Assembly: GCA_947650285.1 (NCBI GenBank)
Contig: CANTFL010000549.1
Coordinates: 1 to 64,000 of the forward strand
DNA: 64,000 nucleotides
DNA from: Hyaloperonospora brassicae
Taxonomy: Eukaryota > Oomycota > Peronosporomycetes > Peronosporales > Peronosporaceae
Direction of reading: 5' to 3'
Positions 1-11,423 of the stretch are shown here, piece by piece. Made by a program: the position numbers and the translations under genes. Each line of letters starts with the position of its first letter. Position 1 is the stretch's first letter. The notes below the pieces were generated by a model, which saw nothing but the letters and a program-made list of their open reading frames with translations, was not told the origin of the DNA and made no database searches.

Positions 1-3000
1 TTGCGCTTGATTTCCATTTCGTCCATATCTCCTTCAATTAGCTTTGACGTCGTCCAGAACCATGGCGTGGCTGATAGTATTGCTATTAACAAATTGCTTT
101 TGTACCGAGCTTTCCGGTATCAAAATCATTCATATTATCATAGCCTTCATATTTTTGTCAACTTACATTTGTAGATGCTTTGAGCATTTATATGTAATTT
201 CGTCATTTAAAACAATACATATATAAGCAATATAACATTAAACATCACTACGAATGAGAAGCTGCATATACAAATTAGGTTTTACGTTACGACAAATCGC
301 TTCACTTGTATGCACATACAACCTGGTAAAAATAGATAAAGACTAATCTATAATAACCTATTTTTAAGTAAAGTATCTGGAGTGTATTTATTACAATATT
401 CTAGAGATCAAGCATTCATTAAATATGGTTGTATAGGATCCTCATATTCTAATAAAACTAAGAAAAGCGATTTAATGTGGTATAATCACAAAGTTTCGAT
501 ACACCGCACTCTCTACGGACATTAGCGCCAATACATATTAGAACAGTCGCAATTGAGTTCATCATGTTAATAATGTCGAATTGTATGTGTTGTTCCAACG
601 TAAATGATAGTGGTTCGATGAGGGCAATTAGAGAGATTAATGATTCCTATATGCGTGATACCCATTGTTTTCAACCTAGAGAATATTCATCTGGCAAACA
701 CCCTCATGCAATATATGCAACGACATCCAAAAAGACACCAATATTAATAGCACTTACTATCGTCAATTGTTATTTAAAAGAAGTACAACATGCTTCAGCT
801 CTGCTTTTTGCTAGTGTGCTATTCTCGTACCTTGTTCGTAAAATAAATGCACTCGACCAGACGTAATAGCACAAGAAATTGCACTTTGTGATCTCGTCAC
901 TATATTTATTACATGTTAGAATCGTTCTATTTAGTGAAATAATACTCTAAATAATAAATCGTACATCGTCTACAAAATTATGTTGCCTTTTTTGATCTAT
1001 TATTTTATTGACTCAAAAAGAAAACAGTTGATACCATAGGTAGTTACACCTTACTACAATTTTTATAACATTATATATTTGGAATTAAATAAGAATGTTA
1101 CCTTGCGCTGAATTATAAAAAATATAATTATTATATTATGGCTTCTTAAAACATGTACATCAACCGAGTGTAAATTAATATGACAATAAATAAGGTCATT
1201 CTGGTTCGTTGGGGATTTTTTTTACGGTAATATCAAATACATATTATGCGAATAATATAGCTGAGGTAGCGACGAGCAATAAACAACGAACATGATAAGG
1301 TTAACCTTTGGCAGTGTAACCATTACCAAATTTAGATCTTAGCAATGGTACTCCCAGATTAAAATCTACTGAAGGATGATATTGCTTTATACTCTCATCA
1401 AGGCCCGTTCAAACACCTCAACGTGTGCCCACGCGTTACAAAATGCGGGTAAATTATTTATTCGCGACGATCGGTTGATGGTTGATTACTCTTACTATTG
1501 CCAAACATAGTGCGTCGTATTATTTAAATTAAAGCTACGTATAAGAAGTTATGTGGTCTGAGTCAATGTTCATCCTATTCACTTTTTTAAGAGCTATGTA
1601 CAAAAGGTTTACACATCATGCTTCGATATATAAAAGTAAGCTGATATTATAGTAATAATTAAGCTGTAACATTTGTGACCACTATTGAAATGATTAGTTA
1701 CTTAAGATTTTACTCACCCGCTATTATAATCATTCCTTGGAAAAAATAGTCATTGCTACGCGACGACTTCTGCAGACTTAGCCATTATATATTTATCCAT
1801 GTATGATGTAATTTACAAGTGAGTCCAGAAGTCGACGATGGGGTTTTATTGGAAGTAAGATTAGTCTTTTTATATTCCCGCTAACGTCAAATAGGCAGAC
1901 AAACGCCACGTGGCCCTAAAATGCGATATCCACAAGGTCTGATATCTTCAAACAGATTGTGCACGTTACTCTTGTGGAAATCAATGTATCAAATAATGAG
2001 ATAGGTCGAATATCTTCGTTACCGATCTTTTCCCATACAACTTTCCATCTCACTTAACTTTTTAAATATTGAGAAAAATATATATCAGCTCACGATTTTG
2101 CTCTAGTTATAAAATCACTTACCTGAAGACTGCGCGATGATTTAAACAACTCTTATATTATCTGTGGGCCATATGCATCAGATAAATGCTAGCTCAATGT
2201 CATGGAAAGATCGTACACACAGTCCCAAGAGGTAGGTACTATCAGTATCCACAATTATTACTAGAACTAAGTAGCGTCGTTGAGATGATTGAAATTTCTT
2301 TAGTTTTTTTCGGAACGATATTGTCCCTCGTCAGATGAATTATACTTTTTTTTAAGAAAAAATTGAGGTGGATATGTAAAGACGCGATGAATGCGTTTAC
2401 ATCATTTTGTCACGAATAAGCGGTCTAATGAAAATTGTTATTAATCCATTTATAGAAGCAAAAACCTATTTGCACAGAACAATAGTCGCATTATTCACAA
2501 TAAAATTTTGAAATGTTACAGGAATCTGCTATGTACAAATGTATGTCTTGAATCTCGGTAAGCCTTCAATTACGTTTATAAAATTTTATAAAAGTATGGG
2601 GCAAAGTCGCTTATTCAATATTCTAAGCGCAATGTTCGCCCTTATCAACAGTCATCGAATCATCTCTATTATTTTCTGTCACGTCTTATTCTGTGAGCTG
2701 TATACGACTAGCTTTATTCTGATTGACTTGATCTATATCGCTACTTATAAATTCTTGTTTATAACATATATGGAAACCCCATTGAATTACATATAAACGT
2801 TTGACTTTATCCCGATTTTTTATCTACATCGTGTTTTTGATTAATGTCCAGTTCAAACATCATTGAGATCGTGGTATTATTATATTTAATTCTTTGATAA
2901 AGCAAACTATTAAATATCCATCTTAACGTGACAAATAATATTAAATAAAAGGTCAAAGCGATAAAAAATGAGCGGGTAGTCGCACATCATTCGCAAAAAC

Positions 3001-3769
3001 ATGTGAAAAACACCACCTATATATAACAATTTCTTGAATACTGATTCACGTAATTTTAGGATGTTTTTAAGACATATTGAATATGAGTTGGGACTAACTC
3101 TCGTTAAATAGAACATGATGATCTCTTTACCATTGTTATTTCAGCTACATTCTTCGTCCATACCGACGTCGACCGTGTATTGACTATCCGGCTTCTTTTT
3201 GACAACCTCTAAGCAATAAATTGTCGTCATGGGGTCTTTCGGCTACCAACGGTCTTTTCAACGCACGAACGTGATACAAGGATATGGGCACTACGCTCGC
3301 AGGCGTAGTGTTTTGTATATATACTTAATTTCTTCTACGCAAACATTTCTATTTTTAGAGCGGGATCGCTTGCTCTCCACGTAGCAGAGACTCATTGATT
3401 CTGGAACTAAAATTCTCTGGTGAGACGAAGGGAACGATAGACAGAAAAGTAAGTTTGACACTCTTTCGATGCAAACTTTTTTGTCGCGCTATTCAAGATT
3501 GCCTGATCGTAATTCTAGCGGAATAGGTTAGTATTGACGGGACCATTCGAAAGACCTTAATTTATTGCGGTTATTGTCGTACGTTGATATATACCTCCTT
3601 AGATGTTATCCAACTCCGACTGCATAGGATGTGCTGCATGCAAGTATGTGCATCGAATTTAAGCTTAATAAAGTAAGCCCGATACCATCTTTGGCTCGTG
3701 ACGGCTCAAATATTCGTATGGTATGACTATAAGGTATATAAAACGTTATGGGCGTAAAGCTAGAGCCTT
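1..3769. other. AT-rich gene-free tract
   Basis: No ORF longer than about 100 codons and no recognisable domain is seen on either strand. Composition is strongly AT-rich compared with the effector and SURF6 regions. I see no tRNA, rRNA or clear terminal repeat here. It reads as intergenic, probably old repeat-derived DNA. Confidence 0.6.
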
Positions 3770-4326
3770 ATGCACAAAGTATTTGCACGCCCAGCCAAGA
3801 TTGATGGGCCAATGTCTATTTTATCTCTAGGCGACGATGCGACAAGTTCATTGTCGTCGTCTAATTCGAAGAATATTTCGACAGATGGTCTTTCTCGAGT
3901 CTTCTGTACTTGGAGATATCAACCTTCAAAATTTTGGGACGACGCGTGTGCGTCGTCCCGCCCACAGCAGCATTGAATTGCTGCTGTCTCAACACCTCTG
4001 TCTGTTGAGCACCAAGTTTTCTCAACTGCTCATCCTGTTGAGAGCCTTGCTGGTGGAGCAAGGCTACTTTCTTTCTTTCGAATCAAATTCATGTTAAATC
4101 AATGTGGCTATAGCTGCGTGTTGTTGGTCTCTGTTAAGAGACTACAACACGGCGCTAATGGCAATTTCGCCCACTGTAGAAATCATGCGTTCTACTACAA
4201 TCCATTCGATATCACTCAAATAGTTAAAGCCTTCACGCGTGGCGTGGAAGTTTTTCTCCTCATCCAACATATTCATACTGAATGAGGTGGTCGTGGTCTC
4301 TGGAAGGACTACAAAGTGCTACCAGG
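3770..4326 (-). pseudogene. LTR-retrotransposon gag fragment, frameshifted
   Basis: On the minus strand, directly inside the LTR at 4,327-4,791, there is a Gag-like start. It has a glutamine-rich segment (around 3,950-4,060), then the motif LKVDISKYR, typical of oomycete LTR-element Gag proteins. After a frameshift near 3,880 the next frame continues with FFELDDDNEL and then a SILAGRA-like block, matching the usual order of that Gag region. Two bases inside the LTR (from 4,324 downwards) the minus strand reads TGGTAGCACTTTG, a plausible tRNA primer-binding site. Stops and frameshifts make it non-functional. The rest of gag, and all of pol, are missing to the left, so this is a 5' stub. Superfamily (Gypsy or Copia) is not certain. 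Confidence 0.7.
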
Positions 4327-4791
4327 TGTAGCAGGGCACGCTTCTTGCCAGATGACTTCCAAGACCTTGTGTATACTTATAACAAATTTTTCGTACTCAT
4401 GTACGTCACGTGCACGTGGCGAGGCAGCGAAACGAAGCAAAGATAACTCAAAGACTCTGTTTGAGGAAAAAGTCGACTTGTAATTTAATATAGTTATGTG
4501 TCTTTGTGTATCATCTTTCATTATAATCTAACTATTTTAAACTACCGTCTCCTATGTGGGTTTCTTGCTCACTACCCATTGCGCGCGTCTAGTAGCGATT
4601 GGTGAATAATTTGGTTGACGTACCGAGTACATCAGCCAAAAGTAGAGCACCCAACGTATTATACCTTCGAGGGTGACATTCCGCCAACATCACCTCTTGT
4701 CGAGTGATGTTAATAAAATATTATCTAAATAGATAATGCTCAAAATTGATACATTCGTTTTAATTTTATGTAACGGGCTCACCCCGTTACA
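4327..4791 (-). mobile_element. 5' LTR of a decayed LTR retrotransposon
   Basis: A 465 bp LTR. On the minus strand it begins TGTAACGGGGTGAGCCCG and ends GCCCTGCTACA. Two other copies of the family lie at 42,630-43,095 and 58,829-59,275. They share the outer 5' block and the central block around GCAAGAAACCCACAT, with roughly 75-80% identity by eye. The orientation agrees with the gag stub inside it (minus strand). The U3 end is itself palindromic (TGTAACGGG, 4-base gap, CCCGTTACA), so the tip can fold on itself. It lies about 0.56 kb upstream of the effector start. Confidence 0.8.
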
Positions 4792-5295
4792 CGACTGGTC
4801 TGACTGGACCAATCGATCGACCAGCAGATGTCGCACGGCAACTCAGTTCTGACCACAAAGCGCTACAAGATTCCATTGCATTGTATGGCAAACATTCGCC
4901 GGCGTTGCCAACGGGTTGAAAAGCCTGAAACGCTCGCGACAGTGCCGTGCAAGTGCAGTCGAAAGCTGAGATGAGGAATGAACGGGTGCTGTGGCAGCTT
5001 TGCTCAACAGCTCTACCCATCTCCAAGGCAAATAAGTCAGTTTAGAAACAGAGCGACATGCATCATACATGACGTGTATCTCTTCGACGTCGGTCTTGGT
5101 GCCAGTGGCTCCAGTGCACTCGATGCATGGCAATACACCGTACAGGTCAGTGTCTGCAAGATTGGTCACGTCTGTAGCTAGAGAGGCATTACGCGGACAC
5201 GATAGAACTTACCGTCAGTCCAGTACCGTGTGTCGTTCCCGTGAGATTTGCTCATATGGATGGTGGTGGAATGCCCTTCCGACTCAAAACGGCCA
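4792..5295. other. Intergenic upstream region of the effector gene
   Basis: Moderate GC. A minus-strand open stretch (4,843-5,169) runs through it, but I recognise no family and its only starts are non-ATG. It is probably the 5' flank of the effector gene, cut on its left side by the LTR. Confidence 0.4.
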
Positions 5296-5302
5296 CCACT
5301 TT
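5296..5302 (+). promoter_or_regulatory. Initiator-like motif of the effector gene
   Basis: CCACTTT fits the oomycete initiator consensus YCAYTYY. It lies about 50 bp before the ATG at 5,351, a normal distance for oomycete genes. A sequence match only. Confidence 0.4.
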
Positions 5303-5350
5303 ACGCTTTACGCACTCGAGAGACCTCAAGCAGCTCAAGACGACTGACTG

Positions 5351-8113
5351 ATGAAGACTCCTTTAGCTTTGACATTGTTGGCTGCCACTGCCGTCCTGGC
5401 GCGTGCTGGCGGCTCTTCCGCCCCTGAAGTGCCGGCAAACAGCTCGTCAGCGGAAGTTGGTCGGCTCGTCGAGGACCAGCATGGCGTTACTTCATCAGGA
5501 GAAGCGAAGAGTAACGAGGCGGTGGGCGGAGGCGACGAAAGGACAGCAAGTGGTTTGGCTAGTTTTGCCGAAAAGAGCGTATCGAAGGTCGCTGTGTTCG
5601 CGAAACAACGAATTGCGTTGACGCCGAAGGAGATGAACATGCTCGCTAAGCCTCGGATCAGCAAGAAGGCTCTGATGATCCTCAAAAGACCCGACCCGCG
5701 GATGCTGGTTGATGCCTTCTCTCGTCTTGACGAGATGAGTCACGACAAGCTAACGACCTTGATTGCAACGCTTACGAAAGTTTACAGGGACGACGTCTTG
5801 GTAGTAGTGCTCGCTGAAGCGAAGAACTCTAATGATTTGGAGTCAAAAAGGTTCGCCACGATATTGTCGAAGTACCAGGTACAAGGCTGGCTTGATGATA
5901 GAAAGTCACCTGACAAGGTTCTGGATTCGCTCAAGCTGCGCGAAGACCATGTGGATGCAAAACTGGAGGTTTTCGATGAGTTCTTCACGGCTTACTACGG
6001 AGCAAGTCCCGGCGGAATCGATCTACTCGACTTCTTGGCTTCACAATTTGGCGGCGAAGGCAAAGTGGCGTTAATGCTGTCGAATGGCGTCACCAGCCAC
6101 ACCCGCAGTGATGCAAAGGTATTGGTGCTGGAGACCCAGCTACTGTCAAAGTGGATAGGTAAAGGTGTGGAGCCAAAAGAATTTACACGTCGGCTCGAGA
6201 TGACCAACGGAATAGGAGACCTGACGGGCCCAAAGCTACGCTTCTTTTTTAAGTACAACGACATGCTCAGCGCGAAAAAGAAAAGGCTTGCGCTCTCGCT
6301 GGACACGATTTTTAAGACGTTTTTTTCGGTAAACGACTTGACGTGGACACTGATGACGGCAAGCAACAAACGCAGTCTTCTTAAGGAAGACGCGAAGAAG
6401 GTGATAATACAGCAGCTTGCGAAGAATTGGGTCGGGGGTCACAAAGCACCCGTCGACTTCATGAAGGACATAGGTCTCGGTGAATGGGAGATTGATGATA
6501 CTTTCTTTGTTCGAGTGGGTTTATTAGAAGAATTTATGAAGGCCTACGTCAACGAAAAGGGTGTCAATGCTGATATAATTGAGGTGATGGTCTCAGGGTA
6601 TGATGATTGGGGAACATTTGTGAGCGCAGTGGGGAGTGCAAAGCGAATTTACAACTCGAGGTCAATAAACGATCGCTTCGAGGCACGAGCCGACTTAACA
6701 AACCCTTTTGTATTGGAGGAAAGGATATTAAAGAAATGGATGGACATGTCGTGGTCGCCAGACTATGCCGCAGATAAAGTTAAATTGTTTGGCCATGTAG
6801 AGTACTTGACAAGTTCGATGCTTGGCACGATCATGAGGTACTCTGATTTTTGCAGCGCCGAGTATTCGATGCATGAGTTTTGGATAGCCAAAACGTTTTT
6901 GGATAAGTTTGGAGACGAAGCTGTGATGGATGAGTTGGTGGTAGCAGTGATGACAGACGCAATGACTGCGGTACCAATTGAAGGTGTTCAAAAACTAAAA
7001 GCACAACTTTTTAGGTGGTGGATTAGCAGTGGTGAAACGGCCGACCACGTCGTCAAGTCACTATTCATTAAAAAAGAACCTCATGATGATTTCTGGGCAC
7101 GTGTAGAGCTGCTGGACGAATTTCTCAGTGCGTACAACGCGGAAAAGAAAGAAAAAGTCGATTCGATCACGGCTCTGATCTCAGGCTTGGGTGGTGAAGA
7201 CAAACTGGACTTGATGTTCTGGAAGGCAGCGGCTGATCCTACAGAGGAGAACATAGCCTTCAAGCTACAAACGAATCTACTTGAGAAATGGAAAGGGCTT
7301 GGTGTGAAGCCAGAAGAAGTCGTGTATCGGCTCAAAAAGACCGAAAACGTACAAGAGTTGATGGGCCCAAAGCTACACCCGATAATGAGGTACATCGAAA
7401 TGCTTGATGTTGAGCATCCAATGCGTTCTTTTTCTCTTATCGAGATGTTGATGGAGAACGGTGAAAAAGAAGAAGTTGTTGTGGAGACACTGGTAAACAA
7501 GTTGGCAATCGCAAGGTTGAACAAACCAATGAATGAAGACTTGGGAAAGCTGAAATTGCAGCTTGTGAAATGGTGGGTTGGAACAGGTAAAAAGCCTGAC
7601 CACGTCTTCAAGTCACTGGAGCTTTACGGCAGTAACGCCTTATCTTGTTTTGATACAAAGGTAGAGGTGTTGGAAGACTTCATCAAGGCTTACAACGAGC
7701 ATTGGTCAAGCAATTCCGATTTGCTCACGGTGATGATCTCAGGGTTTGGTGGCGACGACAAGCTGGCGCTGGCTGTACATCATAAGATCTTTTTTGACAG
7801 TAAAGGAAGAGCTGCTGATTTGGAGAAACAGCTATTTATGAGGTGGCATGCTCTTTATTCAAAAAAGCCAGAACAGGTCGTGGAGCTTGCGCTCAAGATG
7901 ACAGTAAAAGAGCTGACGGGTCCAAAGCTACGCATATTCAAGGAGTACATCAACACCCTCGACGCAACTGATCTGGGTCATGCGACGTCGCCTCCAAAGA
8001 TGTTTTCGAAGCTATTCGGGGCTGAAGCTGTGGCGGTTGAAGTGCAGAAGGCACGGGCAAAGAATGAGGGCTGGACGGACGAAGTCGTAGAGGAGCTGCT
8101 GGTGATGCAGTAG
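5351..8113 (+). CDS. Secreted LWY-repeat effector, 920 aa
   Basis: A single-exon secreted protein predicted to act inside host plant cells. Residues 1-19 form a signal peptide (hydrophobic core LALTLLAATAVLARA). Residues 20-100 are a low-complexity linker with no canonical RXLR; a degenerate GRLV (37-40) precedes a DER (62-64) that may be a dEER remnant. From about residue 105 to the end the protein is a chain of WY/LWY-type helical modules. Eight segments share the pattern L-x2-QL-x2-KW...P-x2-V, near 168, 260, 352, 455, 549, 639, 735 and 824. They alternate between two forms: one followed by L-x-GPKL and Y-x2-ML (around 291, 670, 855), the other by VEVLEDF-x-KAYN (around 390, 586, 772). This LWY chaining is known from Phytophthora effectors such as PSR2. 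The target is unknown. Residues 1-612 lie outside the inverted duplication. Confidence 0.88.
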   Translation: MKTPLALTLLAATAVLARAGGSSAPEVPANSSSAEVGRLVEDQHGVTSSGEAKSNEAVGGGDERTASGLASFAEKSVSKVAVFAKQRIALTPKEMNMLAKPRISKKALMILKRPDPRMLVDAFSRLDEMSHDKLTTLIATLTKVYRDDVLVVVLAEAKNSNDLESKRFATILSKYQVQGWLDDRKSPDKVLDSLKLREDHVDAKLEVFDEFFTAYYGASPGGIDLLDFLASQFGGEGKVALMLSNGVTSHTRSDAKVLVLETQLLSKWIGKGVEPKEFTRRLEMTNGIGDLTGPKLRFFFKYNDMLSAKKKRLALSLDTIFKTFFSVNDLTWTLMTASNKRSLLKEDAKKVIIQQLAKNWVGGHKAPVDFMKDIGLGEWEIDDTFFVRVGLLEEFMKAYVNEKGVNADIIEVMVSGYDDWGTFVSAVGSAKRIYNSRSINDRFEARADLTNPFVLEERILKKWMDMSWSPDYAADKVKLFGHVEYLTSSMLGTIMRYSDFCSAEYSMHEFWIAKTFLDKFGDEAVMDELVVAVMTDAMTAVPIEGVQKLKAQLFRWWISSGETADHVVKSLFIKKEPHDDFWARVELLDEFLSAYNAEKKEKVDSITALISGLGGEDKLDLMFWKAAADPTEENIAFKLQTNLLEKWKGLGVKPEEVVYRLKKTENVQELMGPKLHPIMRYIEMLDVEHPMRSFSLIEMLMENGEKEEVVVETLVNKLAIARLNKPMNEDLGKLKLQLVKWWVGTGKKPDHVFKSLELYGSNALSCFDTKVEVLEDFIKAYNEHWSSNSDLLTVMISGFGGDDKLALAVHHKIFFDSKGRAADLEKQLFMRWHALYSKKPEQVVELALKMTVKELTGPKLRIFKEYINTLDATDLGHATSPPKMFSKLFGAEAVAVEVQKARAKNEGWTDEVVEELLVMQ

Positions 8114-9247
8114 ACCAGACCAGGAAAGTATCGACAAGATGTCATATTGATGCTGAAGTCAAGTGAAACAAACCTCTTCGCAATTTGATATACAAGTCAC
8201 GGTGTCGGTCGGAATATTGCCCCAGTACGCTCACAAGGGCACCAAAAAGGCTGACTTGTCACTCCCTCGATGTCCGTCTCAGCCTCGCTGCCTGCTCGCA
8301 GATGACCTATCTCATTACACTAGACAGCGTCGCCGCAAATATGACACGATGGAACGGTGGGGCGTCATGTGTGCTGTAAAGTGCATTGCAGCCATTGCTC
8401 AAGCAGTTCATATTCACAGGAAACCCGCGTCTAGAGCAGCAGTGGCGACGATACGGAGTACACGCTGATAGCTATGGCAGTGAGGTTGTGTTTGTGAGAG
8501 AAAAATCATCTTCTTTCTGTTTTACTGAAAGCGCAACGCACTGATGGGCAAATGTGTTACCACGACCACATTTGTTCGCCTGCCGTTATTGTTCAGCCTC
8601 CAATTCGTTTACACACACTCGCATCGTAACTTGCTTGCACACTCCGCGTCAAAATGCCGCCTCATTGCGCTGTTGTTCCACAGCAACGTCGTGTGTAGAT
8701 ACTAATAGCGTAGCTGAACGGTATACGTTTCAAACGGGATAGAACGTCCAAGCTGACGCTCAGTCTACCACTACTACAACGATCAGAACGACTTGCCGTT
8801 GTTTCATGTCACATCGCAAAGTGCGACCTGTTGCGCGTCGGAATTCGTCAGGTGAAACCGACCAGACTCCATAAGATCCTCCCGACTTCTCCGTGTCATT
8901 TGATTTTCATAACACCCTCCCGACTTTTCTGCGCCGTGCAACTCGGCAATCGTTCCAAGTTAAGTTGCGTCGCCTACGCATCTATGCATCGGTCGAACGC
9001 TACAGGTGTCAGGAAGATTGTCAGCAATTGCATACACCGCATACAACAGTCGCATGCAGTCATGCAACCAAAGTCCGTTGGTGTGCGACTTGCGACGCGT
9101 AGACTTCGTGTGGACGACGACAAATAGACCTGTTTCAAATTCATCTCTGCTTCGGCTGTACGAAGTCGCAAATTCATGCCTCGTTGACAGGATGCGAAAA
9201 TGGACAGCCTCAATACTTGTATTCACACCTCTCTTTCGTCGTGGGAC
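8114..9247. other. Intergenic, effector 3' flank
   Basis: Contains only short open frames in several phases, with no domain or signal peptide that I recognise. It lies between the effector stop and the C-terminal end of the decayed CLPTM1-like gene, so the two genes are convergent. Confidence 0.5.
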
Positions 9248-10740
9248 TTAGCTCATTGCGTCTTTCTTCGGACTGGCAGCACTACTGGCAGCCTCTCCCA
9301 GCCAGTTGGGCATCGCCAGTGTGTATTTAGCGCTGATATAGATGCACGATGAAGACAACGTCGTCGCGTAAGCACGTTGCAGTGTCGGCGTCTTGACCAA
9401 CAAGGCGGACTAGTCGTCAATGAAAGTGGTATGTGCCACTAGACGAGCAATCGCCACTCGAATAAGCCACAGACCTGAGTCGGTAGTCAACAATAACCAG
9501 CTGCCGAACACGAAAACAAAGCCCAGCGTGTACATCGTCGTGGTCACGGACTCGAGCAACCAAGATGCCACGTAGCGCGTAGAACGTACACCACCGAGTC
9601 CACGGCATACCTCGCAGCTAAAGGCGCCAGTGCGAGCAGCACGGGAGACGTAGCCAACAAGTCAGCGTGCTGCATCTCCTTCAGCAGCCGAACACTGTGT
9701 TGCTGTGCACCACTCGAGTCATCTCCTCAGCAGCCCTCAATTCGGCAGAAAGACCCGTGCCAAACTGCTGCCTCTGTGCCCGTTAACTTTTGTCGCTTTT
9801 CATCGAAAGTACAACACAACGCTCATGAACTAGACCCGCAACGAATACCGTCGATTCGTTGTCAACATGGTACAACAGCACCACACATTTCGACGTCAAT
9901 TCCGCTTTCATGCGCGAACAGACGCGCGGACGACATCGTCTCCTCTGGCGCACCAGCAGCTCACGTCATGACGGAAAGCGAGTCGAACAAAGAGCGTCTT
10001 CGTCGCCCCCGCCCAATGGCATACCGATTTTCTCCCGGGAGCCAAATACATTTGCAACTGTAAGCTGCATTTGCCAACGTGCAGACAAGAGAGAGAGCGG
10101 GAGACCGAGGCAGTTGCAACGGAACACGACATCGATTCCACTCTCCTCATCGAGTGACACGTGTGCGAGCAGTTACTTGTCCTGTGCCCGCGACACATCG
10201 TCCACGTCTAGCGCTGGTACATAACGCCGACGCTTATCCATCGGACGCTGTGTGAAGCGCAAGTTCCGGTCCACGAGCACCGGTAGCTCCTGTACCGGAC
10301 TTTGCTGAAAATCGGTGCCAAGACGCAGACTGCCCGCTGGTCTCCAGTCGGCAATAGTCGTGACTTTGTCGTCTGCCGCGTCGTCTGCAGAACGTTCTGG
10401 AGCGGGACAGAAGTCAGCAGCAGTTGCACAATCGTTGCGTTGGGACTTGGAGCGTCGTGGACGAGACCGGACACGTGGTGGAAGGTCCGGCACTCGTCGC
10501 AGCGCTCTGCGGCCTTCCGGTCCAGAGAGAACCCCCTGCGGGCGTTACGTGGACGTGCAGGAACACGGACGCGTTGCCTTTCAGCGCCGGCCATACGTCG
10601 TTTGCGAGCACAGAGCCGTTGGCAAAGTACGTCAGCGTCGAGCGCGAGGGACTGAGGTCGAGGCGTCGAGCACTCGATCGCCGCCAATCAGACGCGAGCG
10701 ACTCGAGCACTCCGACGCGCACAGTGGAACCAGTTCAGTC
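9248..10740 (-). pseudogene. Decayed CLPTM1-family membrane protein gene (left copy)
   Basis: CLPTM1 proteins are multi-pass ER/Golgi membrane proteins. Reading the minus strand, the family's landmarks appear in the right order but in shifting frames with stops. They are: NASVFLHVHV (CLPTM1: NGSLYLHV; about 10,546-10,580), VTTIADWRPAGSLRL, ARWQMQLTVANVF (ARWQLxxQM; about 10,060-10,080), VVLLYHVDNEST (about 9,855-9,885), YAVYLVMYVLRATWH, YTLGFVFVF, TTFIDD, KTPTLQR, RDDVVFIVHLYQR (about 9,330-9,370), and a Ser/Lys/Asp tail ending in SPKKDAMS. The first membrane-proximal part and most of the middle are missing or scrambled. The same lesions occur in the right arm, apart from a 2 bp indel near 9,835. 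Each match is weak alone; the order of matches is what persuades me. Confidence 0.72.
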
Positions 10741-11423
10741 CGTGGCCGTGTCTCATTGTGGTTGACACGACACGTCGAGCGCCACACCCCGCGACTGGTC
10801 TCGTCTTACAGCGGATATAACGTGTTGGGCTGTCTGCTGCGAACGTCAAGGCCACGGTCCAGTAGGTCATGTCTACAGCACGTATACCTGCACGCCGATT
10901 CGTATACACACGTCACGTATACATCGTATAGCCAGACGTCTTGCTGTTGTTTGCCCACACACACATACACACATACACACACACCTGTGGCCGGACGAGC
11001 GGCCTACGCGCAGCCTGCGCCCAGAGCAGAGACCCGTCACGAAGCGCTGATGCAGTCGTCGACTAGCGGGAGAGACCCTCCCGACAGCCCGAGCGGCACA
11101 GCGCAGCGAGTTGTTCGTTCGCTTTGTCAGCCACCGACGAAAGGGCGCGGCGCGGCATATGCGCTCGTGACGCGGTCCCTTCAACGAGCAACTGAAGTGC
11201 TGTCGTGCGCGCGCCGTTGCGGAAACATTGCGCACTGTGCGATACGGAACGACGGCGAACGGGGCGTCGAGTGCGGAAGGATTGTGAGATAGAAAAGCCC
11301 TTCCGCATGGACGCGCGGTTTCAGCCAATCAGCGGTGTCCGATGCTGCGTGCCACTCAACAAGAACGCGCACCCGTAGACGACCGACCGACCGACCGACC
11401 GATTGCGGGGACTGTTCCGCAGG
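10741..11423. promoter_or_regulatory. Divergent intergenic region between CLPTM1-like remnant and SURF6
   Basis: Holds a CA-rich microsatellite (10,955-10,985), a CCAAT box (11,323-11,329), an initiator-like CCACTCA (11,352-11,358), and a GACC tandem tract (11,380-11,402) just before the SURF6 ATG. A 325-codon open frame crosses it but has no protein-like composition or homology, so I treat it as chance in GC-rich DNA. Confidence 0.45.
10955..10985. repeat. (CA)n microsatellite
   Basis: Runs of CA interrupted by TA (cacacacacatacacac pattern). The right-arm copy is at about 38,821-38,851. Confidence 0.85.

Noticed and set aside
5380..5560. Canonical RXLR-dEER motif in the effector
   Set aside because: Only GRLV and a lone DER are present. 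I do not call a functional RXLR.
7081..7611. 176-codon frame antisense to the effector
   Set aside because: Shadow of the LWY coding sequence, with Ser/Phe-rich composition and no signal or domain.
10315..11292. 325-codon plus-strand frame
   Set aside because: It starts at a non-ATG codon, has low-complexity Arg/Ser composition, crosses a CA microsatellite, and overlaps CLPTM1-like blocks on the other strand.
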